This document shows, in pieces, positions 52,002-60,018 of a stretch of DNA of 64,000 nucleotides. Every line of letters begins with the position of its first letter. Position 1 is the stretch's first letter. The notes under the pieces are model-generated. The model searched no databases, was not told the DNA's origin, and worked only from the letters and a program-made list of their open reading frames with translations. The DNA comes from Ruthenibacterium lactatiformans (lineage in GTDB: Bacteria; Bacillota; Clostridia; Oscillospirales; Ruminococcaceae): assembly GCF_000949455.1 (NCBI RefSeq), contig NZ_JXXK01000001.1, positions 248,001-312,000 of the forward strand. The letters run 5' to 3'. The position numbers and the translations under genes are program-made.

Positions 52002-52276
52002 CTTTTCAGGTCAGCAAACAACTCGTCAAGGTCATTGTAGCCCTTTACAGACGGGTCTTTTGCAATCCTTTCCGCTTCCAGCATGGCAGCAACCGTTTCT
52101 TTGTTCGGCTGTTCCAGCCTTACTTCAAAGGGAATGCCGCCTTCACGAAGCGACTGGCGCACAAAGATGTTAAACGCCGTAGTCAGGTTCATGCCAAGTT
52201 CAGTAAACAGTGCGTCCGCCTGTGCTTTCAAATCTGCGTCCATGCGGATACTGATGTTTGTGGTATTTCCAGCCAT
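51998..52276 (-). CDS. RelB/DinJ-family antitoxin
   Basis: A 92-residue ribbon-helix-helix antitoxin (TTNISIRMDADLKAQADALFTELGMNLTTAFNIFVRQS) with a C-terminal toxin-binding helix. AAAGGGG precedes the ATG at 52276. It binds the next gene's toxin and probably represses the pair. Confidence 0.9.
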   Translation of the reverse strand: MAGNTTNISIRMDADLKAQADALFTELGMNLTTAFNIFVRQSLREGGIPFEVRLEQPNKETVAAMLEAERIAKDPSVKGYNDLDELFADLKR

Positions 52277-52305
52277 ACGATCAACCCCTTTCTGCTGGCA
52301 ATTAT

Positions 52306-52344
52306 AGTATATGCCATTTGCACGAAGAAAACAATACTTTGCAC
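52306..52344 (-). promoter_or_regulatory. Promoter and direct repeats of the toxin-antitoxin operon
   Basis: TTGTTT (52334-52329), a 17-bp spacer and TATACT (52311-52306) on the minus strand. TTCGTGCAAA occurs twice, once in the spacer and once just upstream of the -35 box, as expected for antitoxin binding sites. Confidence 0.6.
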
Positions 52345-52402
52345 GAATATTTAACAATAAATTCATTCAAGGAGGTTACCGGCTTTATGAAAGAAATCAT
52401 TT

Positions 52403-52801
52403 ATGAAGAACAATAAGTCTGCACCTATCCCCGTCATGGATTACCGCCAGTACCGCAGAGTGCGGAGGCTGGTGCATGAGTGCTGTAACTACATCGACGG
52501 AAACTGTATCGCCCTGGACGATGGGGAGGAATGTGTCTGTGTCCAGTCTATTTCCCACTCCCTGTTGTGCAGGTGGTTTCGGGCGGCGGTATTGCCGCAG
52601 GATAAGGAACTGGAAACGGCGCTGTTCCACCGGCTGAATGCGAAAAAGTGCGCCGTATGTAGGGCGCTGTTTACCCCCGGTTCCAACCGGGCCAAATACT
52701 GCCCGGAATGTGCCGCACGCATGAAGCGGATCAATGCCGCAAAGCGCAAGCGGAAACAACGGGAGAAATGTCACGCTTTAGGGGCTGAAAAACCCTTGTA
52801 A
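52403..52801 (+). CDS. Cysteine-rich VLP-domain protein
   Basis: A 132-residue protein of the cysteine-rich VLP family found on Clostridia transposons. Cysteines are in two groups: HECCNYIDGNC...CVCVQ (residues 25-50) and CAVCRALFTPGSNRAKYCPEC (78-100), the second a zinc ribbon. The C-terminus is very basic. AGGAGG upstream is followed first by a nine-codon frame (from 52387) that ends over the start of this gene. Function unknown, probably nucleic acid binding. Confidence 0.75.
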   Translation: MKNNKSAPIPVMDYRQYRRVRRLVHECCNYIDGNCIALDDGEECVCVQSISHSLLCRWFRAAVLPQDKELETALFHRLNAKKCAVCRALFTPGSNRAKYCPECAARMKRINAAKRKRKQREKCHALGAEKPL

Positions 52802-52914
52802 ATCAAGGCTTTTTTCGGGGGTGTCAAAGGCAGGCTGATAGATTTATCCTCTGACCCCTAAAACGGCCTTAAAATGCGTACAGAATCCCAAGAGAAACCC
52901 CAAGGAGGAACTCT

Positions 52915-53649
52915 ATGTCAGACAACCGAAAATATTATTACCTGAAACTCAAAGAAAACTATTTTGACGATGATTCCATCGTGCTGCTGGAAAGTATGCA
53001 GGATGGTGTGCTGTATTCCAACATTCTGCTCAAGCTGTATCTGAAATCGCTGAAACATGGCGGACGGCTTCAACTTGACGAGGACATTCCTTACACGGCG
53101 CAGATGATCGCCACCATCACCCGCCAGCAGATCGGCACTGTGGAGAGGGCCTTGCAAATCTTCCTGAAGCTGGGTCTTGTGGAGGTGCTGGACAGCGGCA
53201 CATTCTACATGAGCAACATCGAACTTTTAATCGGCCAGTCCTCTACCGAGGCTGAGCGAAAGCGGGCTGCGAGGCTCCAAAATAAGGCGCTTTCTGCGCT
53301 CCGGACAAGTGGCGGACATTTGTCCGACATTCGTCCACCAGAGATAGAGATAGAGTTAGAGAAAGAGATAGAGATAAAGAGAGAGATAGAGAAGGGACAC
53401 CCCGCCCGCGCCTATGGCCGTTACCAGAATGTTTTCCTGACGGATGAAGAACTGGCAGACTTGCAGGCCAGCTTTCCCACTGTATGGGGCCAGTACATCG
53501 AAAAGCTGTCCGAGTACATGGCCTCTACCGGCAAGCGGTATCAGAGCCATGCCGCCACCATCCGGCGCTGGGCCGGTGAGGACGCGAAAAAGGCGGCCCC
53601 GCCCACCCGCAACCGGGATTACAGCGTAAAGGAGGATGAAACTGTATGA
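52915..53649 (+). CDS. Replisome organizer N-terminal domain protein (replication initiator type)
   Basis: A 244-residue protein with the phage replisome organizer/DnaD-like winged helix at residues 1-115 (YYYLKLKENYFDDDSIVLLES, TRQQIGTVERALQIFLKLGLVEV). A Glu/Ile-rich linker encoded by GAGATA-type repeats follows (about 53340-53395), then a C-terminal domain (FLTDEELADLQASFP...TIRRWAGED). Probably starts replication of the excised circle together with the DnaC-like protein. Confidence 0.8.
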   Translation: MSDNRKYYYLKLKENYFDDDSIVLLESMQDGVLYSNILLKLYLKSLKHGGRLQLDEDIPYTAQMIATITRQQIGTVERALQIFLKLGLVEVLDSGTFYMSNIELLIGQSSTEAERKRAARLQNKALSALRTSGGHLSDIRPPEIEIELEKEIEIKREIEKGHPARAYGRYQNVFLTDEELADLQASFPTVWGQYIEKLSEYMASTGKRYQSHAATIRRWAGEDAKKAAPPTRNRDYSVKEDETV

Positions 53650-54509
53650 TTGAGATTACCGCAGAAATCCGGGCGCTGATCGACAAGGCAGCTGCCGGTG
53701 TGGAATTGGCCGGGGACGAGTATATAGACCCGTCAGACGGGCTCATTCACTGTAAGAAATGCGGCGGCCAGAGGCAGACCGTTGTGCCATGCTTTGGGAA
53801 ATCCGGCTACTTTATGCCGCGCTGCATCTGCCAGTGCCAGCAGGAGGCTGAGGAGCAGCGCAAGGCTGCTGAAGAACGGCAGCGCCGCATGGAGCGTATC
53901 AAACGCCGAAAGGCACAGGGCTTGCAAGACCGTTATCTGTATGACTACACATTTTCCAATGATAACGGGCAAAACCCATTGATGGACAAGGCTCACGCCT
54001 ATGTGGAGAACTGGAAAGAGGCATATAAGAGCAATATCGGGCTTTTGCTATTTGGAGATGTGGGAACCGGCAAGTCTTTTTTCGCCGGATGTATTGCCAA
54101 TGCTTTGCTTGACCGGGATGTGCCGGTGCTGATGACGAACTTTCCCACCATCCTGAACCGTCTGACGGGAATGTTTTCCGAGGACAGGTCGGAGTTTATT
54201 GCCAGCTTTGACGAGTATGACCTGCTTATCATTGACGATCTGGGAGTAGAGCGCAGTACCGAATATGCTATGGAGCAGATGTTTTTCGTCATTGACAGCC
54301 GCTACCGCAGCCGCAGGCCCATGATCATCACCACCAACCTGAAGCTGGCCGAACTCAAAAACCCGCCTGACCTGGCCCACGCCCGTATCTATGACCGTAT
54401 TTTGGAACGGTGCGCGCCGATTCTCTTTGACGGGAAGAATTTCCGGGAAGAAAATGTCGGTGCTACCCGACAGACAGCAAAAGACATTGTAAACAGTAAG
54501 CACGACTGA
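53646..54509 (+). CDS. DnaC/IstB-like ATPase (helicase loader)
   Basis: A 287-residue AAA+ protein with an N-terminal zinc ribbon (CKKCGGQR...CICQC), Walker A GDVGTGKSFF near residue 138 and Walker B LLIIDDLGVER near 195. It overlaps the preceding gene by 4 bp. Expected to load a helicase at the element's replication origin. Confidence 0.9.
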   Translation: MIEITAEIRALIDKAAAGVELAGDEYIDPSDGLIHCKKCGGQRQTVVPCFGKSGYFMPRCICQCQQEAEEQRKAAEERQRRMERIKRRKAQGLQDRYLYDYTFSNDNGQNPLMDKAHAYVENWKEAYKSNIGLLLFGDVGTGKSFFAGCIANALLDRDVPVLMTNFPTILNRLTGMFSEDRSEFIASFDEYDLLIIDDLGVERSTEYAMEQMFFVIDSRYRSRRPMIITTNLKLAELKNPPDLAHARIYDRILERCAPILFDGKNFREENVGATRQTAKDIVNSKHD

Positions 54510-54551
54510 TTTTTTACCGGCGGCACAGACCCGTTCGGAGAAAGGAGCGCC

Positions 54552-54746
54552 ATGAACAAAGAACCCCATACTATGCAGGTGACAGACGCCGCTACTGCGT
54601 CCAGAGCGCCGAAAAACACGCCAGCGATGGTAAAGAAAATCGGCAAGACAACCTACAAGGTTCATGTCCATTTCAGCCAGACCAGCACAGAAACCATGAG
54701 CGATAAAATCAAGCGTATGCTCAAAAATGAAATTCAGCAGATGTGA
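54552..54746 (+). CDS. Transposon-encoded protein TnpW
   Basis: A 64-residue protein with KIGKTTYKVHVHFSQTSTETM and DKIKRMLKNEI, the pattern of TnpW of Tn4451-like elements; role unknown. AAAGGAGCG lies before the ATG. Confidence 0.8.
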   Translation: MNKEPHTMQVTDAATASRAPKNTPAMVKKIGKTTYKVHVHFSQTSTETMSDKIKRMLKNEIQQM

Positions 54747-54823
54747 CAGACTGATAAACGAAGCCGCCTTGTGCTAAACTGATAATGGTACGCACCAAAA
54801 TTTTTGTCAAGGAGGACACGAAA

Positions 54824-55189
54824 ATGCTTTACACAGAAAAAGAGAAGCATGAAATTGAACGAGTAAAGGAGGTCTTTGCGGAACATCTGCGGCAAAGCCC
54901 TGATTTTGAACTGCTCTGGTCGGACAAGGTAGGCTATGTCTGGCTGGCGATTGGCGTCAATCCGCTTTATGTGGATACTGGCATTAGGATAGAATCAGCT
55001 GCTGATCTCTGCGGCAGGTGTTTGGATGATGTTGCTACGGATGTTTTATATATGACAGGCAACGATCATGCACTGGAGAAAGCCGATCCGCTGGAATTGG
55101 CGGAAATCAAGCGGCGCTGGGAGCCATATATCAACCAGCTGCCAGACTATGCGTATCTCTGCAAAGACCTGCTGAACGGAAAAATGTAA
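54824..55189 (+). CDS. Hypothetical protein near the right end of the nested element
   Basis: A 121-residue acidic protein (start MLYTEKEKHEIERVKEVF, then WSDKVGYVWLAIGVNPL). AAGGAGG lies 8 bp before the ATG. No family is recognised. It is the last gene before the right end. Confidence 0.65.
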   Translation: MLYTEKEKHEIERVKEVFAEHLRQSPDFELLWSDKVGYVWLAIGVNPLYVDTGIRIESAADLCGRCLDDVATDVLYMTGNDHALEKADPLELAEIKRRWEPYINQLPDYAYLCKDLLNGKM

Positions 55190-55201
55190 TCTATCAAACG
55201 A

Positions 55202-55240
55202 GGTGTCAGGAGCCCTACAGTGCTTCTGACACCTTTTTTA
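55202..55240 (+). terminator. Terminator at the right end of the nested element
   Basis: GGTGTCAG pairs with CTGACACC, extended by GAGC/GCTT pairing, and is followed by six T. Confidence 0.85.
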
Positions 55241-55269
55241 GATTTTTTGTGAATTTGATGAAAAAGTCC

Positions 55270-55275
55270 TTGACT
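55270..55275 (+). promoter_or_regulatory. -35 box facing out of the right end (circle-junction promoter)
   Basis: TTGACT stands 10 bp inside the right end. If the ends join through GG, the -10 box TATGCT (36716-36721) of the left end follows after exactly 17 bp, giving a complete promoter that faces the recombinase gene. In the integrated state the two halves are 18.6 kb apart. Confidence 0.65.
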
Positions 55276-55287
55276 TTTCGTCTCTGG

Positions 55288-56164
55288 CAAAACCGCAAAA
55301 AGCATTTTGATTTCCTGCGGCTCACGGCTGGCCCCCTTTGACATTCCCCAGCTCCGGGAGATCATGTCCTATGACGAGCTGGAGCTTGACCGCATGGGCG
55401 ACAGGCGCACGGCCACTTTCTTCTGTATCAGCGACACCGACAGCACCTACAATTTTTTGGTGGCGCTGGCCTTTTCGCAGATGTTCAATTTGCTGTGTGA
55501 ACGGGCGGACAATGTTCACGGGGGCCGCCTGCCCCATCATGTGCGGGTGCTGTGGGACGAGGCGGCCAACACGGGACAGGTGCCAAATCTTGAAAAGCTG
55601 GTGGCCGTGATCCGCTCCCGGGAGGTCAGTCTGACCCTCTTTTATCAGCAGTTGGCCCAATGCAAGGCTATCTATGACAAGAACGCCGAAACCATCCTCG
55701 GCAACATGGACAGTGTGGTGTTTTTGGGTGGTCGTGAGTCCAGCACAATTAAGGAAATATCCGAAAACTGGCTGGGCAAGGCCACGATCTCCATGCAGAC
55801 GGATGGCCGGACACGGGGACAGTCGGAAAGTTACAGCCAAAACAACCAACGGCTGGGCCGGGAGCTGATGACCCCCAGCGAGCTTGCCACCATGCCCGGC
55901 GACAGGTGCATCTTGCAGCTTCGGGGCCTGCCCCCGTTCTATTCCAAGAAGTACGATTTGAAGCAGCACCCCAACTACAAGTACACGGCGGAGGCCGACA
56001 AACAGAAAAACGCCTTTTCCCTCGACAAGCTCATCAACCGCCGCAGACGGCCCGGGCTGGCCGAGGAATGTGAGGTGTACGAGGCGACCGTGCCGGACGA
56101 GGCGCTCACAGACGAGGACATCCTCAACTATGACGATCTCGATGACCCGGACGCCTTTGTATAA
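55288..56164 (+). pseudogene. VirD4/TraG-type coupling protein, 3' part
   Basis: Continues the frame of the split gene from the third base of the GGC codon: KTAKSILISCGSRLAPF, then DELELDRMGDRRTATFFCISDTDS, the Walker B-like RVLWDEAANTGQVP and the C-terminal GDRCILQLRGLPPFYSKKYD. The rejoined protein would have 609 residues, the normal size. No ribosome site precedes this fragment. Confidence 0.9.
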
Positions 56165-56172
56165 GGCTGTTT

Positions 56173-57132
56173 TTAATTCAGGCTATCTTCTTCATCTTCA
56201 TCATCTTCTGGAAAATACACATGAGTTTCCCCGATTATTGAGATGGAGCCTTTCCTATCGGCTACTTGCTTATGAGGCATATTTTCGTAGATTGATTCTA
56301 CTTCATCCACAAGGCTTTGTGGGATTTGTCGGTTCATAATGTCAGCAAGGTATTCCGGCACCAAATGCGGATCAAGATCAAGCGGTTCAAGACCTCGCAC
56401 ATAATTCAAATATCCTGTCGAGGCTTTATTGGTAATCAAATATACGATCAATTCGGCTAAAGCATTTCGTTCACTTGCATTTATTGCTTGTAAAGAGTTT
56501 TTGGGGAAAGTGTTTAGAAACACTCTTTCAGCAGGTGACCCATCTCTAAGCTCATAAGTGTATAGGTTTAATTCATGTGCTTTTTCTTTGATCAAATCAT
56601 AATAGTAGCATAATAATTTGCCTAAAGTTCGGCCAATCCGTTCTTTAGCTTCTTCCGAAATATAGGTATCATCTCTAAAAAAATGAGTTTTGACCATCGA
56701 AGCGTCATAGTAGTGCTTCACGAAGTTTTCAAGAGCTGATTTATAGTCATAGGCGTTATCCGTGGAATAATTTGAGTATCGTCCATCAGCATAAAAATTC
56801 CGCAATAGAATCAGCAATGCATTTTGTTCTTCGGATAGTTTTTTCTTGGTATGACTATTTATTTTGCATTGAAGATTTTGGTGATCATGAATTTTAATTG
56901 TTTCTGCAAATTGTTCAATTTCTGATCCGTTATAGCTACCGTACATAAAAAGAACACATTTTTGCATCCGTTCCACACTGACTGAGGCGTTATACAAGAA
57001 CATAAATATTTGGTCATTCAAGTAAACATCCTGTGTCGTATTTAATATTGAAAGTGCATTGTACGCAAATGTTCCTGCAAGGTCTATTTCTTTTCCAATA
57101 TTAAAATTCTTAAAATACTCCAGTTCAGTCAA
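56173..57132 (-). CDS. AT-rich hypothetical protein inserted between coupling protein and Maff2
   Basis: A 319-residue protein on the opposite strand to all ICE genes around it. The start is taken as TTG at 57132 (AGGAGG at 9 bp). It is mostly helical; a segment with YNASVSVERMQKCVLFMYG and later NALLILLRNFYADGRYSNY recalls HEPN-like helical domains, and the C-terminus is very acidic (EDDEDEEDS). No family is recognised with confidence. The AT-rich codon use, own promoter and odd orientation suggest recently acquired cargo, possibly a defence gene. Confidence 0.6.
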   Translation of the reverse strand: MTELEYFKNFNIGKEIDLAGTFAYNALSILNTTQDVYLNDQIFMFLYNASVSVERMQKCVLFMYGSYNGSEIEQFAETIKIHDHQNLQCKINSHTKKKLSEEQNALLILLRNFYADGRYSNYSTDNAYDYKSALENFVKHYYDASMVKTHFFRDDTYISEEAKERIGRTLGKLLCYYYDLIKEKAHELNLYTYELRDGSPAERVFLNTFPKNSLQAINASERNALAELIVYLITNKASTGYLNYVRGLEPLDLDPHLVPEYLADIMNRQIPQSLVDEVESIYENMPHKQVADRKGSISIIGETHVYFPEDDEDEEDSLN

Positions 57133-57169
57133 AACATTTCCCCTCCTATAACTTATTGGTACCGTTACA

Positions 57170-57198
57170 ATTCTATCTTTTATCTTCAAACTATTCAA
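57170..57198 (-). promoter_or_regulatory. Promoter of the AT-rich inserted gene
   Basis: TTGAAT, a 17-bp spacer and TAGAAT on the minus strand, 38 bp before the start codon. Confidence 0.6.
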
Positions 57199-57258
57199 TA
57201 AGAGAAAGGATGGTTGCCATTCCAAGAGCTCCTCCCAAAACAATACATACCTGTTCCT

Positions 57259-57282
57259 GCCGCCTGTAAGGGCGGCTTTTTT
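57259..57282 (+). terminator. Hairpin upstream of the Maff2 gene
   Basis: GCCGCC pairs with GGCGGC and is followed by TTTTTT, about 35 bp before the Maff2 start. It is similar in form and place to the hairpin before the ParB-like gene, so it may be an attenuator rather than a gene end. Confidence 0.65.
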
Positions 57283-57317
57283 CATGTCCGGGTATTCCCC
57301 GGAGAAATGGAGGCTAT

Positions 57318-57530
57318 ATGCAGTTCTTTTCTTCTGCCATCGACACTTTGCAGACCCTCGTTGTTGCCCTCGGTGCTGGCCTTGGCGTGTGGGGCGTGGT
57401 GAATTTGCTGGAGGGCTACGGCTCGGACAACCCCGGTGCCAAAAGCCAGGGCATGAAGCAGCTCATGGCGGGCGGCGGCATCATCGTGCTGGGCACCACC
57501 CTGATCCCCCTGCTGTCCGGCCTGTTTTAA
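57318..57530 (+). CDS. Maff2-family membrane protein
   Basis: A 70-residue protein with two membrane helices (about 11-31 and 48-69) and the DNPGAKSQGMKQLMAGGGIIVLG stretch typical of Maff2 proteins, a short component of Clostridia type IV secretion systems, perhaps equivalent to VirB2-like pilin. GGAGG lies before the ATG. Confidence 0.9.
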   Translation: MQFFSSAIDTLQTLVVALGAGLGVWGVVNLLEGYGSDNPGAKSQGMKQLMAGGGIIVLGTTLIPLLSGLF

Positions 57531-57542
57531 GGGCGATAGCTT

Positions 57543-58409
57543 ATGGGATTTCTCACCGACTGGCTGACAGACTGGTTAAAAGGGCTTCTGATCGAGGGGA
57601 TCATGGGCAACCTCACGGGGCTTTTTGATACGGTCAATACCCGTGTTGGAGAGATTGCGGTGCAAGTGGGGACGACCCCGGCGGCGTGGAACGCCGGGGT
57701 CTTTTCCCTCATACGGCAGCTTTCTGAAACGGTGATACTGCCGGTTGCCGGTCTGGTCTTGACCTTTGTTGCCACCTATGAGCTGATCCAGCTCATTATT
57801 GAGAAAAACAACCTGCACGATCTGGACTACTGGATCTTTTTTAAGTGGATCTTCAAAACGGCTGCGGCCATCCTCATTCTGTCCAACACATTCAATATCG
57901 TTATGGCGGTGTTTGATGTGTCCCAAAGTGTGATTGCCAGCGCAGCCGGGATTGTGCAGGGCTCAACGGACATTTCTTCCTCCATGATCGACACGCTGGA
58001 GGCAAGTCTGGAAACCATGAGCCTTGGCGCTCTGCTTGGGCTGTGGCTCCAATCGTTCCTCATTCATGTGACCATGTGGGCGCTGAACATCGTGATTTTC
58101 GTCATCGTCTACGGGCGCATGATTGAGATTTACCTACTCACAAGTCTGGCTCCGCTGCCTGTGGCGACCCTCTCCAACCGGGAGCTGGGCAGCATGGGCC
58201 AAAACTATTTGAAATCCCTGTTTGCCGTGGGATTCCAAGGGATGCTGATCCTTGTGTGCGTCGCCATCTATGCGGTGCTCATTCAAGGGATCGCCACGGG
58301 CGGCGACCCCATCGGGGCCATTTGGGGCTGTGTGGGGTACACGGTGCTGCTGTGCTTCTGCCTGTTCAAAACAGGGACGATTGCCCGGAGCATCTTTAGT
58401 GCTCATTAA
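57543..58409 (+). CDS. VirB6/TrbL-like conjugation membrane protein
   Basis: A 288-residue protein with six or more membrane helices, in the place of VirB6/TrbL between Maff2 and the ATPase genes. Segments such as WAGVFSLIRQLSETVILPVAG-type helices and LSNRELGSMGQNYLKSLFAVGFQGMLI near the C-terminus fit this group. Expected to form the inner-membrane channel. Confidence 0.85.
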   Translation: MGFLTDWLTDWLKGLLIEGIMGNLTGLFDTVNTRVGEIAVQVGTTPAAWNAGVFSLIRQLSETVILPVAGLVLTFVATYELIQLIIEKNNLHDLDYWIFFKWIFKTAAAILILSNTFNIVMAVFDVSQSVIASAAGIVQGSTDISSSMIDTLEASLETMSLGALLGLWLQSFLIHVTMWALNIVIFVIVYGRMIEIYLLTSLAPLPVATLSNRELGSMGQNYLKSLFAVGFQGMLILVCVAIYAVLIQGIATGGDPIGAIWGCVGYTVLLCFCLFKTGTIARSIFSAH

Positions 58410-58423
58410 GAAAGGGGTGTTGT

Positions 58424-58675
58424 ATGCCAAGAAGATACGGGCCGGACGGAACGGCCCTGTGGAATGGAAAAGCCCCGGAGGAATTTTCCGAGGCGGATGT
58501 GTACCGCTTCATGGCGGAAACGGAGGAGGTGCTGCAAAAGCGGGAGCTGCTGGGCGGTGAGAGCGACGCCAGGTCGATTGCTCAGCGGCTGGCCGAGGGC
58601 CGCACACAGGCCGCCCGGGACAACGCCGCCCGTCCCGCCAAGGCAGCGGTGAAGGAGCCCAGACATGACCGATAG
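58424..58675 (+). CDS. Small hypothetical ICE protein
   Basis: An 83-residue, charged protein (start MPRRYGPDGTALWNGKAPEEF) between VirB6 and the methyltransferase. AAAGGGG lies before the ATG. Its end overlaps the methyltransferase start. Function unknown. Confidence 0.65.
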   Translation: MPRRYGPDGTALWNGKAPEEFSEADVYRFMAETEEVLQKRELLGGESDARSIAQRLAEGRTQAARDNAARPAKAAVKEPRHDR

Positions 58676-59450
58676 AGCCGCTTTGGGACAAAATGTCCCA
58701 AACATGGCGGAGGGACTGTACCTTATGGACGGGATCAAGGGGCTGCTGTCCCTGCCCCAGCACTCGATTGATATGTTGCTTACCGATCCGCCCTACGGCA
58801 CCACCCGGAATTACTGGGATGTGCCGCTGCCGCTCCCCGAGCTGTGGGAGGCGGTGAAATGGGCGGTCAAGCCCAATGGAGCGGTACTGTTCTTCGCCCA
58901 ATGCCCCTATGACAAGGTGCTGGGAGCGTCCAACCTGTCCATGCTCCGCTATGAGTGGGTATGGTACAAAGAACGGGGCACAGGTTTTCTCAACGCCAAC
59001 CGAGCCCCGCTGAAAAAGTCAGAGAACATTCTGGTGTTCTACCAGAAGTCCCCGGTCTATCACCCGCAATTCACCTACGGCAAGCCATACACCCGGACGC
59101 ACACCAGCAGCGGCCTGAGTACCAACTACGGGAAATTTGTGCGGCAAGGCTCCGGTTCAAGCGATGGGCGGCGCTATCCGGGAAATGTGCTGTTTGTCCC
59201 CACGGTGATGGGCGGCATCCACCCGACACAAAAGCCTGTGGAGCTGTGCGAATACTTCATCAAGACCTACACCGACGAAGGAGCGGTGGTAGCGGATATT
59301 TGCACTGGCTCCGGCACAACGGCGGTGGCGGCCCTCAATACGGGCCGCCGCTTCATCTGTTTTGAAAACGCCCCGGCCATCTACGGCCCCGCCGTCCAGC
59401 GCATTGAGCAGGCACGGCTGGCTGTGGAGCGTGGCGGGAAAGGAGTGTAA
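58665..59450 (+). CDS. Site-specific DNA methyltransferase (N4/N6 type)
   Basis: A 261-residue enzyme with the catalytic motif TDPPYG near residues 39-44, ahead of the AdoMet motif DICTGSGTTAVAA near residue 210, the beta-class order. HPTQKPVELCEYFI, typical of these methylases, lies just before it. There is no restriction partner beside it, so it may protect ICE DNA from host enzymes. The first codons (LGQNVPN) come from palindrome copy D, so a start at 58704 is also possible. Confidence 0.9.
   Translation: MTDRAALGQNVPNMAEGLYLMDGIKGLLSLPQHSIDMLLTDPPYGTTRNYWDVPLPLPELWEAVKWAVKPNGAVLFFAQCPYDKVLGASNLSMLRYEWVWYKERGTGFLNANRAPLKKSENILVFYQKSPVYHPQFTYGKPYTRTHTSSGLSTNYGKFVRQGSGSSDGRRYPGNVLFVPTVMGGIHPTQKPVELCEYFIKTYTDEGAVVADICTGSGTTAVAALNTGRRFICFENAPAIYGPAVQRIEQARLAVERGGKGV
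58685..58699. repeat. GGGACA-N3-TGTCCC palindrome, copy D
   Basis: GGGACAAAATGTCCC with arms extended to TTTGGGACA/TGTCCCAAA, at the start of the methyltransferase gene. Confidence 0.75.
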
Positions 59451-60016
59451 TTATCGGAGCATATTCCATCATCTATGCCGATCCCCCGTGGCGCTACTCC
59501 CAAAAGGGCTTGCAGGGGGCAGCGGAGCATCATTACCCCACCATGAGCATAGACGAGCTTTGTGCGCTGCCTGTGGCCGATCTCGCGGCCCCGGACAGCG
59601 CACTTTTCCTGTGGGCCACCTTTCCCCAGCTCCCGGAGGCCCTGCGGCTGATCCGGGAATGGGGCTTCACCTACAAAAGCGTGGCTTTTGTCTGGCTCAA
59701 GAAAAACCGTAAGGCGGACAGCTGGTTTTATGGGCTGGGCTTCTGGACACGGGCCAATGCGGAGGTGTGCCTGCTGGCGACACGGGGCCACCCCAAGCGG
59801 CAGGCGGCCAACATCCACCAGTTTATCATTTCGCCCATCGAGGCCCACAGCAAAAAGCCGGACGAAACCCGGGACAAAATTGTGGCTCTCATGGGCGATC
59901 TGCCCCGTGTGGAGCTGTTCGCCCGGCAGACCCCGCCCGGCTGGGATGTGTGGGGCAACGAGGTACAGTCCACGCTCCGGGACTTCGGGACAAATTGTCC
60001 CAAGGAAGGAGGCTGA
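59450..60016 (+). CDS. MT-A70-family adenine methyltransferase
   Basis: A methyltransferase of about 187 residues with the MT-A70 catalytic box DPPW (IIYADPPWRYS), then FLWATFPQLPEAL and the C-terminal KPDETRDKIVALMGDLPRVELFARQTPPGWDVWGNE. The DPPW box lies upstream of any ATG, GTG or TTG in frame, so translation must begin at a rare start: ATT (59450) or ATC (59453), just after AAAGGAG. It overlaps the stop of the preceding methylase. Its last codons contain palindrome copy E. Confidence 0.85.
   Translation: MIGAYSIIYADPPWRYSQKGLQGAAEHHYPTMSIDELCALPVADLAAPDSALFLWATFPQLPEALRLIREWGFTYKSVAFVWLKKNRKADSWFYGLGFWTRANAEVCLLATRGHPKRQAANIHQFIISPIEAHSKKPDETRDKIVALMGDLPRVELFARQTPPGWDVWGNEVQSTLRDFGTNCPKEGG
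59987..60001. repeat. GGGACA-N3-TGTCCC palindrome, copy E
   Basis: GGGACAAATTGTCCC in the last codons of the MT-A70 gene, just before the ribosome site of PrgI. Confidence 0.75.
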
Positions 60017-60018
60017 AT

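Larger units (their letters stand above)
36711..55287 (+). mobile_element. Tn4451-type mobilizable element nested in the coupling protein gene (18,577 bp)
   Basis: Boundaries follow from the host gene: left junction AGC-GG-TGATAT, right junction CTCT-GG-CAAAAC. The shared GG is the expected 2-bp crossover of a large serine recombinase. Removing 36711-55287 rejoins the frame precisely. Content fits a Tn4451/Tn4453-like element: large resolvase at the left end, TnpV, TnpW near the right end, a MobQ relaxase with oriT and replication proteins. Its cargo is a putative metal-chelate uptake cluster with its own DtxR-type repressor. Confidence 0.9.

Noticed and set aside
53340..53400. GAGATA-type tandem repeats as iterons or a CRISPR-like array
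   Set aside because: The repeats are inside the replisome organizer gene, encode a Glu/Ile linker and have no spacers; an iteron role cannot be excluded but is not supported.
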